A DNA stretch of 64,000 nt from the NCBI GenBank assembly GCA_022432975.1, contig CM039515.1, positions 20,649,554 through 20,713,553 on the forward strand, written 5' to 3'. Each line of letters opens with the position of its first letter. The stretch's first letter is position 1. Position numbers and translations under genes: made by a program. Shown here piece by piece: positions 13,976 to 28,149 of the stretch. The notes under the pieces are model-generated. The model saw nothing but the letters and a program-made list of their open reading frames with translations. It ran no database searches and was not told the DNA's origin. The stretch is from Begonia masoniana (lineage: Eukaryota; Streptophyta; Magnoliopsida; Cucurbitales; Begoniaceae).

Positions 13976-16316
13976 GTTATGTCTTTTGGTTTGACAAATG
14001 CACCAGCAGCATTCATGGATCTTATGAATAGGGTGTTTCATGAATACTTAGATAAATTCGTCATAGTGTTTATTGATGATATTCAGATCTATTCACGTAC
14101 TAAGGATGAGCATGCAAGGCATTTGAGTTTGGTGTTAGGAGTACTTAGACAGCACCAACTTTATGCCAAGTTTTCCAAGTGTGAGTTTTGGTTGGACAGA
14201 GTTCACTTTCTTGGTCATGTGATCTCCGGTGATGGGATATCTGTCGATCCAGCCAAGGTCCAAGCAGTTAAGGAGTGGCCCCAGCCGAAGAATGCTACTG
14301 ATATTAGGAGTTTTCTTGGATTTGCAGGATACTATAGAAAGTTCATTGAAGGATTTTCGAAGATTGCTACACCCCTTACTAAGTTAACAAGGAAAAATGT
14401 GAAGTATATATGGACTGATGAATGTGAGCATAGTTTTCAGACCTTGAAACAGAAATTGACCGATGCCCCAATATTAACCCTTCCAGTTGAAGATGGTAAA
14501 TTTAGCATTTATTGTGACGCTTCCAAGATTGGTCTTGGATGTGTGTTGATGCAAGATGGTAAGGTAATAGCTTATGCCTCTAGACAGTTGAAAGTACATG
14601 AGAAGAATTACCCCACACATGACTTAGAATTAGCTATTGTTGTGTTCGCACTTAAGATTTGGAGGCATTACTTGTATGGACAACCTTGTGAGATATTTTT
14701 AGATCACAAGAGCGTGAAATATATTTTCACACAGAAGGAATTGAACATGAGGCAGCGTCGATGGTTGGAATTTGTAAAGGATTATGATTTTGAGATTGAA
14801 TACCATCCCGGCAAAGCAAATGTTGTGGCCGATGCCTTGAGTACAATGACAACACCAACCCCAACTATGGTTTTCAACATGCCATTAGCCTTAGAGTCAG
14901 AATTCCAAAGGTTTAATTTAGAAGCAGTATCCAGTGTATCAACTATACTTTCAGCCATAACCTTAAAGCCTACCATTATGGAGAAAATAAAGGAGGCTCA
15001 GACGAATGATGACGAATGTAACAAGTACAAGTTAAGCATGAATTCTACAGACAAAATAGATTTTAACTATTCTGCTGATGAAATCCTTAAGTTTAGAAAT
15101 AGATGGTTTGTCCCTGCCGTTAAAGGACTTCGTGATGAGATTCTTTCTGAAGTACACTCTTCCAGGTTCTCTGTTCACCCTGGGAGTACAAAGATGTACA
15201 AGGATCTTAAACAGCATTATTGGTGGCCAGGTATGAAACGAAGTGTGACAGAATATATAGGGTCATGTTTGTGTTGTCAGCAGGTTAAAGCTGAGCATCA
15301 GAGACCTGCTGGAAGGTTACAACCTTTACCAGTTCCCGAATGGAAATGGGAGCAAATAACGATGGACTTTGTGGTAGGATTGCCTAGAACGACTAAAGGA
15401 CATGATGCAATTTGGGTGACAGTTGACCGTCTAACCAAATCAGCTCATTTCCTACCAATAAAGTGACTTACTCGATGGATCAACTTGCTGAATTGTATGT
15501 TCAAGAAATTGTTAGGTTACATGGAGTTCCAGGTACCATAGTTTCAGACCGAGACTCTAGATTTACATCTAAGTTTTGGAAAATTTTGCAGGAAAATTTT
15601 GCACAGGGCTATGGGTACACAGCTCAACTTTAGCACAGCCTTTCACCCTCAAACAGATGGACAGTCCGAAAGGACCATCCAAACACTAAAGGATATGCTT
15701 CGTGCATGCATATTGGATTTTCAAGGTTCCTGGAGCAAGTACCTATCCTTAGTAGAATTCTCTTATAATAACAGTTTTCAGGCAACTATCGGTATGGCAC
15801 CGTATGAAGCACTGTATGGACGAAAGTGCAAATCTCCTTTGTACTGGGACGAAGTTGGTGAGGCACAGTTGCTTGGTTCTGACATTGTGAAACAAATTGT
15901 TGAGAAGGTTGCCCTCATCCGCCAGAGGATCTTAACAGCTCAAAGCCAGCAGAAAAGTTATGCCGACAGAAGACGCAGGGAACTAGAGTTTGAAGTAGGT
16001 GATGAAGTTTTCCTCAAGGTATCACCATTTAAAGGAGTTGTGAGATTCGGGAAGAGAGGCAAGTTGAACCCCAGATTTATTGGACCATTCACTATTCTGA
16101 AGAGAGTTGGGAGAGCAGCCTATCAGTTGCAGCTACCGGCTTCTATAGAGGGGATACACAGTGTGTTCCATGTTTCTATGTTGAAAAAGTGCATAAGGGA
16201 TCCATATCAAGTTGTGGAGCAACAGGACATTAAAGTTCATCCTACCCTTACCTATGAGGAGAAACCAGTAAGGATCCTGGACTATGCAGTGAAGGTGTTG
16301 CGCAACAAAGAGGTTC
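13976..16316 (+). pseudogene. pol: R2 RT palm, RNase H and integrase
   Basis: RT palm [20 protein letters not shown] and [14 protein letters not shown] (catalytic DD). RNase [22 protein letters not shown]. Linker [14 protein letters not shown]. Integrase head [20 protein letters not shown] with [11 protein letters not shown], core [22 protein letters not shown] and IGMAPYEALYGRKC. One base is missing near 15463 and a 13-base duplication of GGAAAATTTTGCA (15578-15603) follows. Together they shift and then restore the frame, so only about 45 codons of the core are scrambled. The frame stays open to VLRNKEV at 16316, where R3 has inserted. Confidence 0.92.
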
Positions 16317-16660
16317 TGTAACACCCGAGATTTTTGGGTATCCGCTCCAGGGGTATTTCTGTAAATAGTAAATATAGGTCCGTTTCGCGAGCGGTCGGTT
16401 ATATTAGGACCCTAGAAATTTATAGAGATTTTTAGAAGAATAAGCAAAATTTTAGAAATCCAATCGATAGTGTAACGCCAAATTACGGTTTTCCACTTAT
16501 AAAGTTTTAAGTCGTAAAAATAGTAAATTAAGTCCAAATTGCGAACGGGAAGTTTCGTTAGGACCCTAGAATTAAATAAGAATATTTGGAGAAATAAGGG
16601 AATTTTGGAGAAACCAAATCGATAGACGAAATCGCGAGTTAAGTAAAGAAAACTAACTAA

Positions 16661-16700
16661 GGGCAATATGGTAATTTGGAAAGTTAATTTTTATAAAAAT
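16661..16700 (+). promoter_or_regulatory. Predicted U3 core promoter of R3
   Basis: GGGCAATATGGTAATTTGG (16661-16679), then TTTATAAAAAT (16690-16700), then a C/T-rich leader. The same arrangement occurs at 24070-24110 in the 3' LTR. Confidence 0.65.
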
Positions 16701-17907
16701 AACAAACCTCTCTTTTTCCTCTCTCTCCCTTTCTGTTTTTCACAATTCCAGAGAGCCGAAGCTCTCTCTCCCTCTCTGTTTCTCCTCTCCTTCCCGCGGC
16801 TATTTCCTTCAACGCCGATCAACGGCTTCCCTCCTCCGATTCCTTCGATTTTCTTCGACGATTCAATCTTTTAGGTAACCTCTAAGCTGTATGCACGTTT
16901 ATTTGTCGATTTAAGGTTGTATTCGTTAGGTTTTATCGATTAGGGTTTGATGACAAATTGTCGGATTTAGTTAGAAATCGATAGTTTAACGATGTTAATG
17001 CCCGATTAGGATGTATTGATGATTGTTGGAGAAATTAGAATGGATTAATAGTGTTGGTTGAAATTATAGTTGATTTTGATTTAATTTTAGAATTTGTTGT
17101 GAATGGTGAAATGAGGCTTAGAAATTAGTGAGCATAACGTGCTCGATGTAATGCCCGAGTGAAAGGAAAATGAAGTTTTAGGAAATATTTCTTTAGTTAG
17201 GAGCTAGATTTAAGTTTGAGATTCGTTTATTTAGGTTCGATTTTTATGCCTTTAATTGTGAAATGCTTTAGGTGGAGACAACTCTTTGGACGGTGCACGG
17301 CTTGCTACGGACTCCAGGTAAGTGGATGTTAGGTTTCCGGCCCTTAAGGCCCTACATCGTGTCAACGTTAGGTTTTTGTTGTTTGATGATGATTTTCTGA
17401 TCGTGGGGTTTGTTGTGTCGGGTAGCCTAAGATGTTACTTTTTAGTTGTTGTTAAGTTCGTTATAAGTAAAGCATGTCTATGTATGTTATGGATTATTTG
17501 GTGATATGTCTCGATGATATGTTATACTCAGGTTCCTCATGCATCATGTTTTCTTAAATGTTATATGAAATGCTTCATGCCTAATGTATGTAAAAGAAAT
17601 GTCACGATTTCGTGTGGGTGGGACTGTATGGCCATATACAACAAAACTATTGTCACTATCCACGCGTTGGATCATGAATACGGCCGAAAGGACTATGTAC
17701 ACGCACTTGGCCATGCCTCCCTGACAAGATGCCCACCTTAATCCATGTTAAAGAAAGAAAAAGAATAAGAATAAGTAAATGAACATGTTTTATGAAATGT
17801 CATGCATACATGTAGAGTCGTTATAGTGCATCCCCTTACTAAGCATTAGGCTTAATGTTTATGTTGTATGATGTAGTGACAGGTGTGAAGGTGAGAGTTT
17901 CTCTCGA

Positions 17908-18950
17908 TTAAATGCTATTCACTTTTCATTAAATGCTATTCACTTTTCATTAAATGCTATTCACTTTTCATTAAATGCTATTCACTTTTCATTAAATGCT
18001 ATTTTACTTTTTATTAAATGCTATTCACTTTTCATTAAATGCTATTCACTTTTCATTAAATGCTATTTTACTTTTTATTAAATGCTATTCACTTTTCATT
18101 AAATGCTATTTTACTTTTTATTAAATGCTATTCACTTTTCATTAAATGCTATTCACTTTTCATTAAATGCTATTCACTTTTCATTAAATGCTATTCACTT
18201 TTCATTAAATGCTATTTTACTTTTTATTAAATGCTATTTTACTTTTTATTAAATGCTATTCACTTTTCATTAAATGCTATTCACTTTTCATTAAATGCTA
18301 TTCACTTTTCATTAAATGCTATTCACTTTTCATTAAATGCTATTCACTTTTCATTAAATGCTATTTTACTTTTTATTAAATGCTATTTTACTTTTTATTA
18401 AATGCTATTCACTTTTCATTAAATGCTATTCACTTTTCATTAAATGCTATTTTACTTTTTATTAAATGCTATTCACTTTTCATTAAATGCTATTCACTTT
18501 TCATTAAATGCTATTCACTTTTCATTAAATGCTATTCACTTTTCATTAAATGCTATTCACTTTTCATTAAATGCTATTCACTTTTCATTAAATGCTATTC
18601 ACTTTTCATTAAATGCTATTCACTTTTCATTAAATGCTATTCACTTTTCATTAAATGCTATTCACTTTTCATTAAATGCTATTCACTTTTCATTAAATGC
18701 TATTCACTTTTCATTAAATGCTATTCACTTTTCATTAAATGCTATTCACTTTTCATTAAATGCTATTCACTTTTCATTAAATGCTATTCACTTTTCATTA
18801 AATGCTATTCACTTTTCATTAAATGCTATTCACTTTTCATTAAATGCTATTCACTTTTCATTAAATGCTATTCACTTTTCATTAAATGCTATTTTACTTT
18901 TTATTAAATGCTATTCACTTTTCATTAAATGCTATTCACTTTTCATTTGT
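17908..18950 (+). repeat. 21/22-bp minisatellite expanded in R3 5' LTR
   Basis: About 49 units. The common 21-bp unit begins ATTAAATGCTATTCACTTT. A 22-bp variant reads ATTAAATGCTATTTTACTTT then TT and appears about nine times, mostly in the first half; one long run (about 18470-18885) is the 21-bp type only. The 3' LTR has under 200 bp of the same repeat. The long reading frames through it are by-products of the unit lacking stops. Confidence 0.97.
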
Positions 18951-18963
18951 TTTGGTTCTTACA

Positions 18964-20407
<1,444 letters not shown>

Positions 20408-20522
20408 CAGAAGTGTCAAAAAAAAATTTATTACATAGTTCTACGAGAGTAGGGAGGTTGAGTTGGGATTAAGTTATGGCTAGGCCGTGACGGCCCTGAC
20501 CGGATTGGGGTCGTTACAATTT

Positions 20523-20534
20523 TGGTATCAGAGC
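20523..20534 (+). other. R3 primer-binding site (tRNA-iMet)
   Basis: Perfect TGGTATCAGAGC four bases after the LTR end at 20518. Confidence 0.93.
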
Positions 20535-20686
20535 GATTGAGTTTTAAAAGCGATTCTACGGACTGCCTGCCAAACATGAACCGCCGCACGAGGACTCTCC
20601 ATCGACTGTAAGTATTTAAGTTTAAGTATGATTCATAGATGTTTATATTGCTTTGTCTTGTGTTGTATTGTGTCTAGGAACAAGAA

Positions 20687-21241
20687 ATGCCGGAAGCACC
20701 TAGACAGCCTGAGGAGAATCTTATTAGCCAGCTTATAGACGTAGTGCACCAACAATCCGAACTGATAGAGATTTTACTCAACCGAGATGGGAATGGTAAT
20801 GGGCAAGGTAATGATTCATGGAACCGGGGTAGAGAACAAACTAGGCAATTTCAACCTCCAACGTTTGGTGGATATGTTATGGATCCGAATCAGGTTGAGG
20901 GGTCCCTTGATGATTTTCCGTCACCCTCAGTCAATGAAAGGCCACCACCAGCGAGGGACATTAAGAGGGCCAATGATTCGTTGATCGTGCAGGATAGGAG
21001 CGAACGACCCCGAGGAGCTCATCAGGCTCCTTTGTGCCCTATATGTCGGAAAAGTCATTTCGGGGAATGTAGATTGCATTCGGACCGATGTTTTAGATGT
21101 GATAGGAGGGGTCACAGAGCCAGGGATTGTCTTGGGCAGAGCAAGAAACTACCGAGTTGTCCCTCAAGGACAATTGCTATGACTGAAGATAGGGAAGCTG
21201 CCCAACCAAGCGTGGTTCCAGGTATAATTTTATTTCAATAG
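20687..21241 (+). pseudogene. gag: R3 internally deleted gag remnant
   Basis: Open for 184 codons from ATG 20687, after a short leader. The N-terminus (ISQLIDVVHQQSELIEILLNRD) resembles the R2 gag coiled coil. FQPPTFGGYVMDPNQVE marks the start of the gag core, but the core is missing and a proline-rich bridge leads straight to CPICRKSHFGEC and the knuckle CFRCDRRGHRARDC. It ends after AQPSVVPGIILFQ, the point where protease would begin. It may still make an RNA-binding peptide with a coiled coil and one knuckle. Whether it is expressed is unknown. Confidence 0.85.
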
Positions 21242-23708
21242 TTGATAGAATGAATAACATTAATATAGAGGTGTAGTTTAGAATAAGGGTTAATGATAAT
21301 ACGCATACAATAGGTTGAAGTAGATTTGAAACTAGAGAGGTTAGAAAATGTGGGGATCTGGAGACACGATGATGTATACCTCAATTTAAGGAGAGGAAGA
21401 TTGTTATGCATTAAGACAGGTAGCCTAGTTTGATACTACTAGTATGTCTAAATGAATAAGGGTCAAAGTAGGAACTCTTATTTTTAGGCTAGCGCAAAGT
21501 TTGAAGTATTTAGGTAAAGGTAATGTTTGAGGTTCCAGCTCAAGTAAATTGTTGAAGGAAAATGGAGGTGCCGTTACTTTTACAAAGATAGTGCGATTGA
21601 TCGATACGAAGTCCAGGATGTATAGTCAGGGTGGTTACATAGAAGTACTAGTATTGACAAATTTCGATGAGGGAGGTATTGAGATCTAAGAGAGATTGGT
21701 AAGTTACTAAATGTAGAGACAATAAAGGATTAAGGTTATATGACAGATGATACTCCAGTTATATAGTTTGGACGTTCTCTAGGAGATAGGTACCATCTTA
21801 AAGGACTAAAAAAATAAAAAAATAAAAAAAAACGAAGGACAAATATTGATACGTGAAAAGATTATGACCGCCACTAAATAGAAAAGAAGACTTAGTAAAG
21901 TTAAGAGTGACCAATAAATAAAAGATGCGTTGGGCAATTAGATGCTGCTTAACCTAGGGACATAAGGCAATGTATGAGAGTTAGAAATTATTGATAACGC
22001 CTAAGAAGTGTAACAAAATTTTGATGAAGGGTTTAGCACCTTAGATTGAAAGTCAAGTTTAGAGGTCCAGTACACCTCGTTCAAGTTAGAGGAGCTGGTG
22101 AATTGACAAGGGTAAGCATCAATTATAGGAGATATAACAAGGATAAAAGATTTCAAATTCTTTCGGTTATGAGCGTTGGAATTAAGAAACGAGTCTATAG
22201 TGATATAGTTTAATTTAAGAACCCCAGACATGGAGCTTGTTTCCAGGATGAATGTAGGAACATCAGTATTCGAGGAACTAGGAGGGTAGACCTTGACGAA
22301 GAGATATTTTTTTTAAATCTTTGGAAAATACAAGGACAAGATTTGGAAATTTAAGGGATTAAGATTAAGGTTGTAACTCTACCTACAACAAGTTTGCTAA
22401 CAAGAAGAATCGTTAGGTAAATTGTTGTTAAGAAACCAAGTAGAATAATTAGAACCCGACTGGAAGGGATGAAAGATAGTAAAGTAGTTAGTAACCTTCG
22501 AGGAAGTCCTTGGAAGATAACAAAGGTAAGTGTAAAGCTTTGCTTAATTAAATGAGCGATTTACGATAGAGGTTAAACTCGATTGTGAAGTCTTGCGAAT
22601 AAGGGATTTAAGAGTTATCAAGTACATTAGAAATAAGATTGAATTAGGAAGCTTCAAAGATTTGACCCGTATGTAACGAAGTCGAAGCCAACGATTTTGT
22701 GAATAGCTAAGGTTAAGGTTGATAAACTTGAGAGTGCGAAGGAGATCGTAACTTGAGGAAATAGAAACTATGTGATATAAGGTGAAATGGCCGGTTAGAT
22801 AGAATTCGGGTTTTCAGATAGTGTTGTGCAGGTAAGTAAGAGAAATAACTAGATCAAAGGAGGGATTGGAATAAGAGTCAAGTAGTCAAGATTATAGGAT
22901 TTCGAACATATTGAACGAAAGGAAGAAAGATTTGTTCGAAGACTGTGCAAGGGAGCTTAGAAGTGAGATTAGAACGAGAAATATAGGAAAGTTACAAATA
23001 GTAGGTTACCACGATTGCTTGTGCACCCTTTACGGTGTTGGGTGGATAGGTTAACGAATTAATCTAGACTTAAGAATTTCTTAGTGAATTGATGAAGCCC
23101 GAGGTAAGAGTTGAATGGAACGAGCATAGTGGACATAAACATAGAAACTTCGAGGATACCGTAAAAGCGTCGAGAGGTAGATTTAAGTGCTTAAGCCCTG
23201 AGTATAAGAATGACGATAGAGTAGTTAAGGAAATGTATTGATTGCCCAAAATATGTAGGTATAATGGATGAGAGTGCTAAATAGGAAATGAGGTAGTGGT
23301 GTAAAGAAGAGTTCGAAATGGAGGGTTAGAATGAAGAATCTACGTATCAAGTCCTTAGTGTCATTAATTGAAGAAGCTTTAAGGGTTTAATATAGTTAGT
23401 TGAGCATTGTTGTCACGAAACTTGAGGAGTTAGAGATCGAGTGAACTTAGCTTGATGTTAAGTTAGAGGAAATTTAAGGTTCTAAAAGACAAAGGATTGA
23501 GTCGAAATCGATAAATGTACTAGCGATTGAGTTACGAAGTGTGTAGTTGAAAGGATTTTGAACTTTGGAAATGTAAGACGCTCTCAAGAACCGAAGAGTG
23601 ATTAAGACCATAATGGTGTTGAGGTTAGTTTTACGAACGTCGTATTTAAATAATGTGAGGGTGATTGATTTGAAGTTAACCAAGCAATAATTTTGGGGAC
23701 AAAATTCC
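21242..23708 (+). other. R3 internal non-coding region
   Basis: About 2.5 kb, A/G-rich on the plus strand, with no long open frame and no protease, RT or integrase motif that I can recognise. A short A-rich tract (about 21808-21832) is present. It is either decayed pol or filler typical of non-autonomous LTR elements. Confidence 0.75.
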
Positions 23709-23725
23709 AATTAAGGAGGGAAGGA
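23709..23725 (+). other. R3 polypurine tract
   Basis: AATTAAGGAGGGAAGGA immediately precedes the 3' LTR start. Confidence 0.85.
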
Positions 23726-25286
23726 TGTAACACCCGATATTTTTGGGTATCCGCTCCAGGGGTATTTCTGTAAATAGTAAATATAGGTCCGTTTCGCGAG
23801 CGGTCGGTTATATTAGGACCCTAGAAATTTATAGAGATTTTTAGAAGAATAAGCAAAATTTTAGAAATCCAATCGATAGTGTAACGCCAAATTACGGTTT
23901 TCCACTTATAAAGTTTTAAGTCGTAAAAATAGTAAATTAAGTCCAAATTGCGAACGGGAAGTTTCGTTAGGACCCTAGAATTAAATAAGAATATTTGGAG
24001 AAATAAGGGAATTTTGGAGAAACCAAATCGATAGACGAAATCGCGAGTTAAGTAAAGAAAACTAACTAAGGGCAATATGGTAATTTGGAAAGTTAATTTT
24101 TATAAAAATAACAAACCTCTCTTTTTCCTCTCTCTCCCTTTCTGTTTTTCACAATTCCAGAGAGCCGAAGCTCTCTCTCCCTCTCTGTTTCTCCTCTCCT
24201 TCCCGCGGCTATTTCCTTCAACGCCGATCAACGGCTTCCCTCCTCCGATTCCTTCGATTTTCTTCGACGATTCAATCTTTTAGGTAACCTCTAAGCTGTA
24301 TGCACGTTTATTTGTCGATTTAAGGTTGTATTCGTTAGGTTTTATCGATTAGGGTTTGATGACAAATTGTCGGATTTAGTTAGAAATCGATAGTTTAACG
24401 ATGTTAATGCCCGATTAGGATGTATTGATGATTGTTGGAGAAATTAGAATGGATTAATAGTGTTGGTTGAAATTATAGTTGATTTTGATTTAATTTTAGA
24501 ATTTGTTGTGAATGGTGAAATGAGGCTTAGAAATTAGTGAGCATAACGTGCTCGATGTAATGCCCGAGTGAAAGGAAAATGAAGTTTTAGGAAATATTTC
24601 TTTAGTTAGGAGCTAGATTTAAGTTTGAGATTCGTTTATTTAGGTTCGATTTTTATGCCTTTAATTGTGAAATGCTTTAGGTGGAGACAACTCTTTGGAC
24701 GGTGCACGGCTTGCTACGGACTCCAGGTAAGTGGATGTTAGGTTTCCGGCCCTTAAGGCCCTACATCGTGTCAACGTTAGGTTTTTGTTGTTTGATGATG
24801 ATTTTCTGATCGTGGGGTTTGTTGTGTCGGGTAGCCTAAGATGTTACTTTTTAGTTGTTGTTAAGTTCGTTATAAGTAAAGCATGTCTATGTATGTTATG
24901 GATTATTTGGTGATATGTCTCGATGATATGTTATACTCAGGTTCCTCATGCATCATGTTTTCTTAAATGTTATATGAAATGCTTCATGCCTAATGTATGT
25001 AAAAGAAATGTCACGATTTCGTGTGGGTGGGACTGTATGGCCATATACAACAAAACTATTGTCACTATCCACGCGTTGGATCATGAATACGGCCGAAAGG
25101 ACTATGTACACGCACTTGGCCATGCCTCCCTGACAAGATGCCCACCTTAATCCATGTTAAAGAAAGAAAAAGAATAAGAATAAGTAAATGAACATGTTTT
25201 ATGAAATGTCATGCATACATGTATGAGTCGTTATAGTGCATCCCCTTACTAAGCATTAGGCTTAATGTTTATGTTGTATGATGTAG

Positions 25287-25321
25287 GTGACAGGTGTGAA
25301 GGTGAGAGTTTCTCTCGATGA
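25287..25321 (+). other. Conserved LTR mini-exon, R3 3' LTR
   Basis: Acceptor GATGTAG, then frame GDRCEGESFSR and TGA, shorter than in most families (35 nt). The 5' LTR copy has lost one G at the acceptor and its stop context. Confidence 0.45.
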
Positions 25322-25979
25322 AAAAAAATAGGTGGTTGAAGGGGAGGATCGTGGCGACGGGCGTGTTTTGGCTTGGCATGACGACTCGTGTATGGATTCT
25401 GAATATTTGGGATGTTATGATGTATAGAAGATCATGAGTGAAAAGAACGATGAAATTTTAGGTTGTTTAGACGAATTTGATATTTTGGGTATAGGTGGAA
25501 GAATGTAGACTTGGAGTTGTTTATCTGGGGGAATTGAGGTGTCTTTTGTTTTGTTTTGGTAAAGTTAGTATTATAACTGAAATTATGTTGATGATTTAGG
25601 CGTTTTGAATCTGTGGGGATTGACTCAGTTTTAAGGCTACCCACGCCATTTGTTTTTAAGAAGTTTCTGTTAAGTTTTGGAATTAAATGATCGAGTGGTT
25701 TTAAAGTGTTTAGCATGTTTAGTGTGTAAAATTTGAAGTATTTAAGGTGCAGGAATGAGAATAAAGTTTATAGTTGCTCTCTGGAATCTGTGATTTCGGA
25801 GAGCATTCTCATAGAAATTAATTATAGAAATTAATTGGTGTTTGCTCTCTGGAATGTGTAAATTCCAGAGGGCTATGTACAAAAGGGGGAAGAGAGGATG
25901 TAGCGACTGGGCGCTGGAATGGAGAGCGATCAGTAGCCCTCCTTGTTCTTGGGTCAGCTACTGATCGCTGATCAGAGAA

Positions 25980-26215
25980 GAGATTGATCGCTATGCTTAG
26001 CAGCATCAGCGATCGATCTCTATTATTTATAGAAATCGATCGCTGATAAGGATTTAAGCATCAGCGATCGATCTCTATAATTTATAGAAATCGATCGCTG
26101 ATGGGTATTGGAAAACCAGCGATCGATCTCTATGAATTATAGAGATCGATCGCCCTTGTCCCTAAATGACCAGCGATCGATCTCTATGTTATATAGAGAT
26201 CGATCTCCATCTTTT
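25980..26215 (+). repeat. CGATCGAT palindrome block, R3 3' LTR
   Basis: Four inverted units of about 55-65 bp, each of the form AGCGATCGATCTCTAT then an AT-rich centre then ATAGA(A/G)ATCGATCGC, giving strong hairpins. Absent from the R3 5' LTR. Confidence 0.9.
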
Positions 26216-26410
26216 TATTAAATGTTGTTTGACCTTTTTATTAAATGCTATTCACTTTTCATTAAATGCTATTCCACTTAAATGCTATTTTACTTTTTAT
26301 TAAATGCTATTCACTTTTCATTAAATGCTATTCCACTTAAATGCTATTTTACTTTTTATTAAATGCTATCCCACTTTTTATTAAATGTTGTTTTACTTTT
26401 TATTTAAATT
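26216..26410 (+). repeat. Short form of the ATTAAATGCTATT minisatellite
   Basis: About eight units including variants ATTCCACTTA, ATTTTACTTTTT and ATCCCACTTT. This is the probable unexpanded state of the array at 17908-18950. Confidence 0.9.
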
Positions 26411-26604
26411 CTGTTTTACGGTTTTACCCTCCCTTTTATTAATAGTTTTAAATTGATTTAAATTATGTTTAATTAGTTGTTTTCTGGGAGTTACAGAAGT
26501 GTCAAAAAAAAAATTATTACATAGTTCTACGAGAGTAGGGAGGTTGAGTTGGGATTAAGTTATGGCTAGGCCGTGACGGCCCTGACCGGATTGGGGTCGT
26601 TACA

Positions 26605-26706
26605 GGTTCCTTTAGTGAAAGTCTTGTGGCATAACCAGAACATAGAGGAGACAACCTAAGAACGTCAGCAAGACATGATGGACCAACATCCAGAACTGTT
26701 CAGGTA
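26605..26706 (+). pseudogene. pol: R2 chromodomain tail after R3 insertion
   Basis: Continues the frame cut at 16316: PLVKVLWHNQNIEE, then TAA at 26657-26659 (where related copies have TGG), then ERQQDMMDQHPELFRY and TGA at 26704-26706. The chromodomain is thought to guide integration toward modified histones in chromoviruses. Here it is split by R3 and has the internal stop. Confidence 0.9.
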
Positions 26707-27778
26707 TTGAATTTTGAGGACAAAATTCTTTTAAGGAGGGTAGATTGTATCACCCGGTTCTATTAAACCAATTTCTATTCCGATATTTAATAGTAAGCAT
26801 GTTGTGGAGAAAATTGAGGAAAGTATTAATTAGGTTAATGAGTGACTAAGTAAGGGCATAGTGGTAAATTGAGAACTTATAATGGATAACCTATTTAAGG
26901 AAAGAGGCTTTGTGATTAAATGCACTGTAGCCGCCACTCTTTCCCTACTTTCCTCTCTCGGTAATCAGCTCAAGCAGTAGAGCTCTCTAGGCGATTCTTC
27001 CATCCAATTTTCTCCAAACTAGGTGAGTTCTGTTTTGATTCCTTGCTGCATTGGTAACTATCGATGATTTGGGTAGTGGATAAATGTGAGTTTTGAGAAT
27101 GCTGTGAGGGAACTAGTTCGGGTTTTGTGGTAATCGGAGATGTATAACGAACTAAGCTCTTAAACTAGTTTCCTTAGACTTCTGGATAGTGTAGAATGAG
27201 GTTTAATAAAATCTAATCAATAATCTGTCCATGGTTTTAGGTTGAGTAAGCTCCTAAAGTAGTTTGCAACACCGAGCATTTCCAAGAGAGCCAGGTAAGT
27301 GAAGTATGCATGTGCCTTCGGGCCTATATCACAAAACAGTAGGATTATGTATTATGTGAATGAGTTTGTATATCATGCATCATGTTTTTTTTTTAAGATT
27401 ACGAAAATGAATTTCCATGTAAAGAATGGTAAGGCATGAACTAAATGTGACAGACAAACTATTAAGGGAACTAATCCACCCCTTAACTTATGAAGGGATT
27501 TATAACATTGGGAGAGTTGATCCCACTCCCAAGGGAACCTGGGGATCATTATAGCTGTTAAGGGAATTAATCCACCCCTTAATTGATGAAGATGAATTAT
27601 GACTTTGGGAGAGTTGATCTCACTCCCAATGGAGTATTCAGATCAGATTACGATGAATGTGAATGCAACTGAGCTGAGAAAGTAGAAACTGCATGATTAA
27701 GATTTTCATTTCAGCATTCCATTTCATGATTGCTTCACTTATTTAGCATTAGGCTAATAGATGAGTTTTGTGATGTAC

Positions 27779-27825
27779 GTGAAGAAAAGACAGTAGGTGT
27801 GTTCTCTGAGTTTGTTGAGAGCTAG
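27779..27825 (+). other. Conserved LTR mini-exon, R2 3' LTR (acceptor lost)
   Basis: The frame REEKTVGVFSEFVES and TAG remain at the conserved 47-nt spacing, but the preceding AG is AC, so this copy could not splice there. Confidence 0.4.
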
Positions 27826-28149
27826 GCAGGTTAGGGGGGTACATTCATGCATCGAACTGGCAGCTGACAGGGCGGTTTAACTGATGTCAGGAGTCGTGAA
27901 GGTTTAGTTGACAATGTTTCAATTTAAGTACGTTGAGTTTTTATGACAGTAGTAGTTTTAATGTTTTTTTTTAATACATCTTGAGACTTTCTGTTAATGG
28001 TACTCTGTCAGTTTAATAGTGGTCTTACCATATTTCGGAGTAATACACTAATTTAAATAGTTTCGAATGGTTTTTAGTAAAATGTTCATATTCTACTGGT
28101 AGAGTTTTCTTGTTAGAGTGAAATTGTTGCTACGCTATTTTCGTTCAGT

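Larger units (their letters stand above)
23726..26604 (+). repeat. R3 3' LTR (2879 bp, family C)
   Basis: Starts TGTAACACCCGAT and ends GGGGTCGTTACA before the GGTTC target duplicate. It keeps the segments lost from the 5' LTR (about 25321-26215), including the mini-exon end, CTCTGGAAT inverted arms and the GATC block. The first 1.5 kb matches the 5' LTR with only a few differences. Confidence 0.95.

Noticed and set aside
21242..23708. Decayed pol in R3
   Set aside because: I could find no protease, RT, RNase H or integrase motif on either strand, so I left it as non-coding; a profile search could change this.
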